Source of the DNA: Bacteroidales bacterium
GTDB lineage: Bacteria > Bacteroidota > Bacteroidia > Bacteroidales > UBA932
DNA: 5,757 nucleotides
NCBI GenBank assembly: GCA_017651785.1
Contig: JAGCCD010000030.1
Coordinates: 1 to 5,757 of the forward strand
Direction of reading: 5' to 3'
Position numbers and translations under genes: made by a program. This document shows positions 5,157-5,757 of this stretch, in pieces; position 1 is the stretch's first letter, and every line of letters begins with the position of its first letter. The notes under the pieces are model-generated. The model was not told the DNA's origin. It saw only the letters and a list, made by a program, of their open reading frames with translations, and made no database searches.

Positions 5157-5757
5157 GTGACGAACCACGTAGTAATAATGGCCGGGGGAGTCGGCAGCCG
5201 GCTCTACCCCATCAGCACCCCGGAGCATCCTAAACAGTTCCTTGACCTTCTGGGTTGCGGCAAATCTCTGATCAGGCTTACATATGAGCGCTTTATGGAA
5301 GTAGACCCCGATGCTCTGGTATGGGTGGTCACTTCAGCCGATTATATCCATTTCGTGAAGGAACAGATTCCTGAAATCCCTTCGGAACGTATACTTGCCG
5401 AGCCTGCGTCCCGCAACACTGCGCCCTGTATCGCATATGCCTGCAGAAAGATTTCGGCAAAGTACCCTGAGGCTAATGTGGTGGTAACGCCTGCAGATGC
5501 CTATGTGCCTGATGCAAAGGCGTTTGCCCGTACAATAAGGACGGCGCTCAGGTTTACTGAGAATAACGACGCCATTGTCTGCATCGGCATCAAGCCGGAT
5601 TCTCCCCACACCGGATACGGCTATATCCAGGCGCCTGCCGGTCCCGATAATGTAGAGAAAGTCATCAGTTTCCGAGAAAAGCCCTCGCTGGAGGTGACTC
5701 AGGGCTACCTGGAAGAAGGCGGCTATTGGTGGAACGCCGGCATCTTTGTCTGGAACG
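5157..5757 (+). CDS. manC: Mannose-1-phosphate guanylyltransferase (GDP-mannose pyrophosphorylase), 3' end outside window
   Basis: The enzyme joins mannose-1-phosphate and GTP to give GDP-mannose and pyrophosphate in the cytoplasm, supplying mannose, and via GDP-fucose also fucose, for capsule, LPS and glycoprotein glycans. Two hundred codons are present. The nucleotidyltransferase signature is MAGGVGSRLYP (8-18) followed by PKQFLD (25-30), with the conserved basic Arg15 and Lys26. EPASRNTAP (82-90), PADAYV (112-117), PHTGYGYI (150-157), FREKP (172-176) and WNAGIF (192-197) match the family's ordered motifs. In PADAYV an Ala stands where many relatives have His. The full protein should be about 350 residues if single-domain or about 470 if fused to an isomerase domain; the cut prevents deciding. 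GTG 5157 is chosen because the stop at 5145-5147 allows only this codon or ATG 5178, and the latter would remove the first beta strand (VVI). It diverges from the envelope operon. Confidence 0.93.
   Translation, partial: MTNHVVIMAGGVGSRLYPISTPEHPKQFLDLLGCGKSLIRLTYERFMEVDPDALVWVVTSADYIHFVKEQIPEIPSERILAEPASRNTAPCIAYACRKISAKYPEANVVVTPADAYVPDAKAFARTIRTALRFTENNDAIVCIGIKPDSPHTGYGYIQAPAGPDNVEKVISFREKPSLEVTQGYLEEGGYWWNAGIFVWN

Noticed and set aside
5097..5228. Upstream extension of the first operon gene to a start at 5228
   Set aside because: It would add 44 residues before a perfectly placed signal peptide, cover both promoter boxes and overlap the divergent gene's conserved nucleotide-binding motif.
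5334..5609. Minus-strand frame of 91 codons
   Set aside because: It is antisense inside the manC-like gene, which shows ordered family motifs throughout; no independent evidence supports it.

Overview
The window looks like chromosomal DNA from a member of the Bacteroidota, probably an uncultured or gut-type Bacteroidales with fairly G+C-rich coding DNA. The reasons are the two promoter -7 boxes that fit the Bacteroidota consensus TAnnTTTG, the lack of clear Shine-Dalgarno sequences before the genes, and protein families that I associate with this phylum. This is inference from sequence features; no marker gene fixes the genus.

Almost the whole window (51-5096) is one tightly packed minus-strand operon of six genes. 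In transcription order they are: a 526-residue protein with a large soluble N-terminal part and a C-terminal outer-membrane barrel (3516-5096); a 171-residue secreted protein (2986-3501); a 321-residue secreted protein (2017-2982); a 322-residue secreted protein with a helical-repeat-like half (1036-2004); a 147-residue secreted paralogue of the second gene (590-1033); and a 180-residue outer-membrane barrel (51-593). Gaps are 14, 3, 12 and 2 nt, and the last junction is a 4-nt ATGA overlap. A strong symmetrical hairpin with A/T tails (1-37) ends the operon. All six products have Sec-type signal peptides and none has a convincing lipobox, so the operon appears devoted to the periplasm and outer membrane.

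No product has a function I can name with certainty. Sequence texture in four to five of them (small alpha/beta domains, an Ala-spaced helix after a VWGxG strand, an SH3-like stretch before the barrel) recalls the CsgG / FlgT / LPP20 group of outer-membrane assembly factors. My working hypothesis is an undescribed envelope complex with barrels as the first and last gene products. That is inference and needs structure prediction.

On the plus strand, a divergent gene starts at 5157 and runs off the window: a mannose-1-phosphate guanylyltransferase (ManC type), which makes GDP-mannose for surface polysaccharides. The 60-bp divergent intergenic region (5097-5156) is A+T-rich. It holds two head-to-head -7 boxes forming the ends of a 27-nt near-palindrome, so the operon and the manC-like gene probably have overlapping and perhaps mutually exclusive promoters. 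There is no gene-free stretch longer than 300 bases. I saw no RNA genes, insertion sequences or CRISPR repeats.
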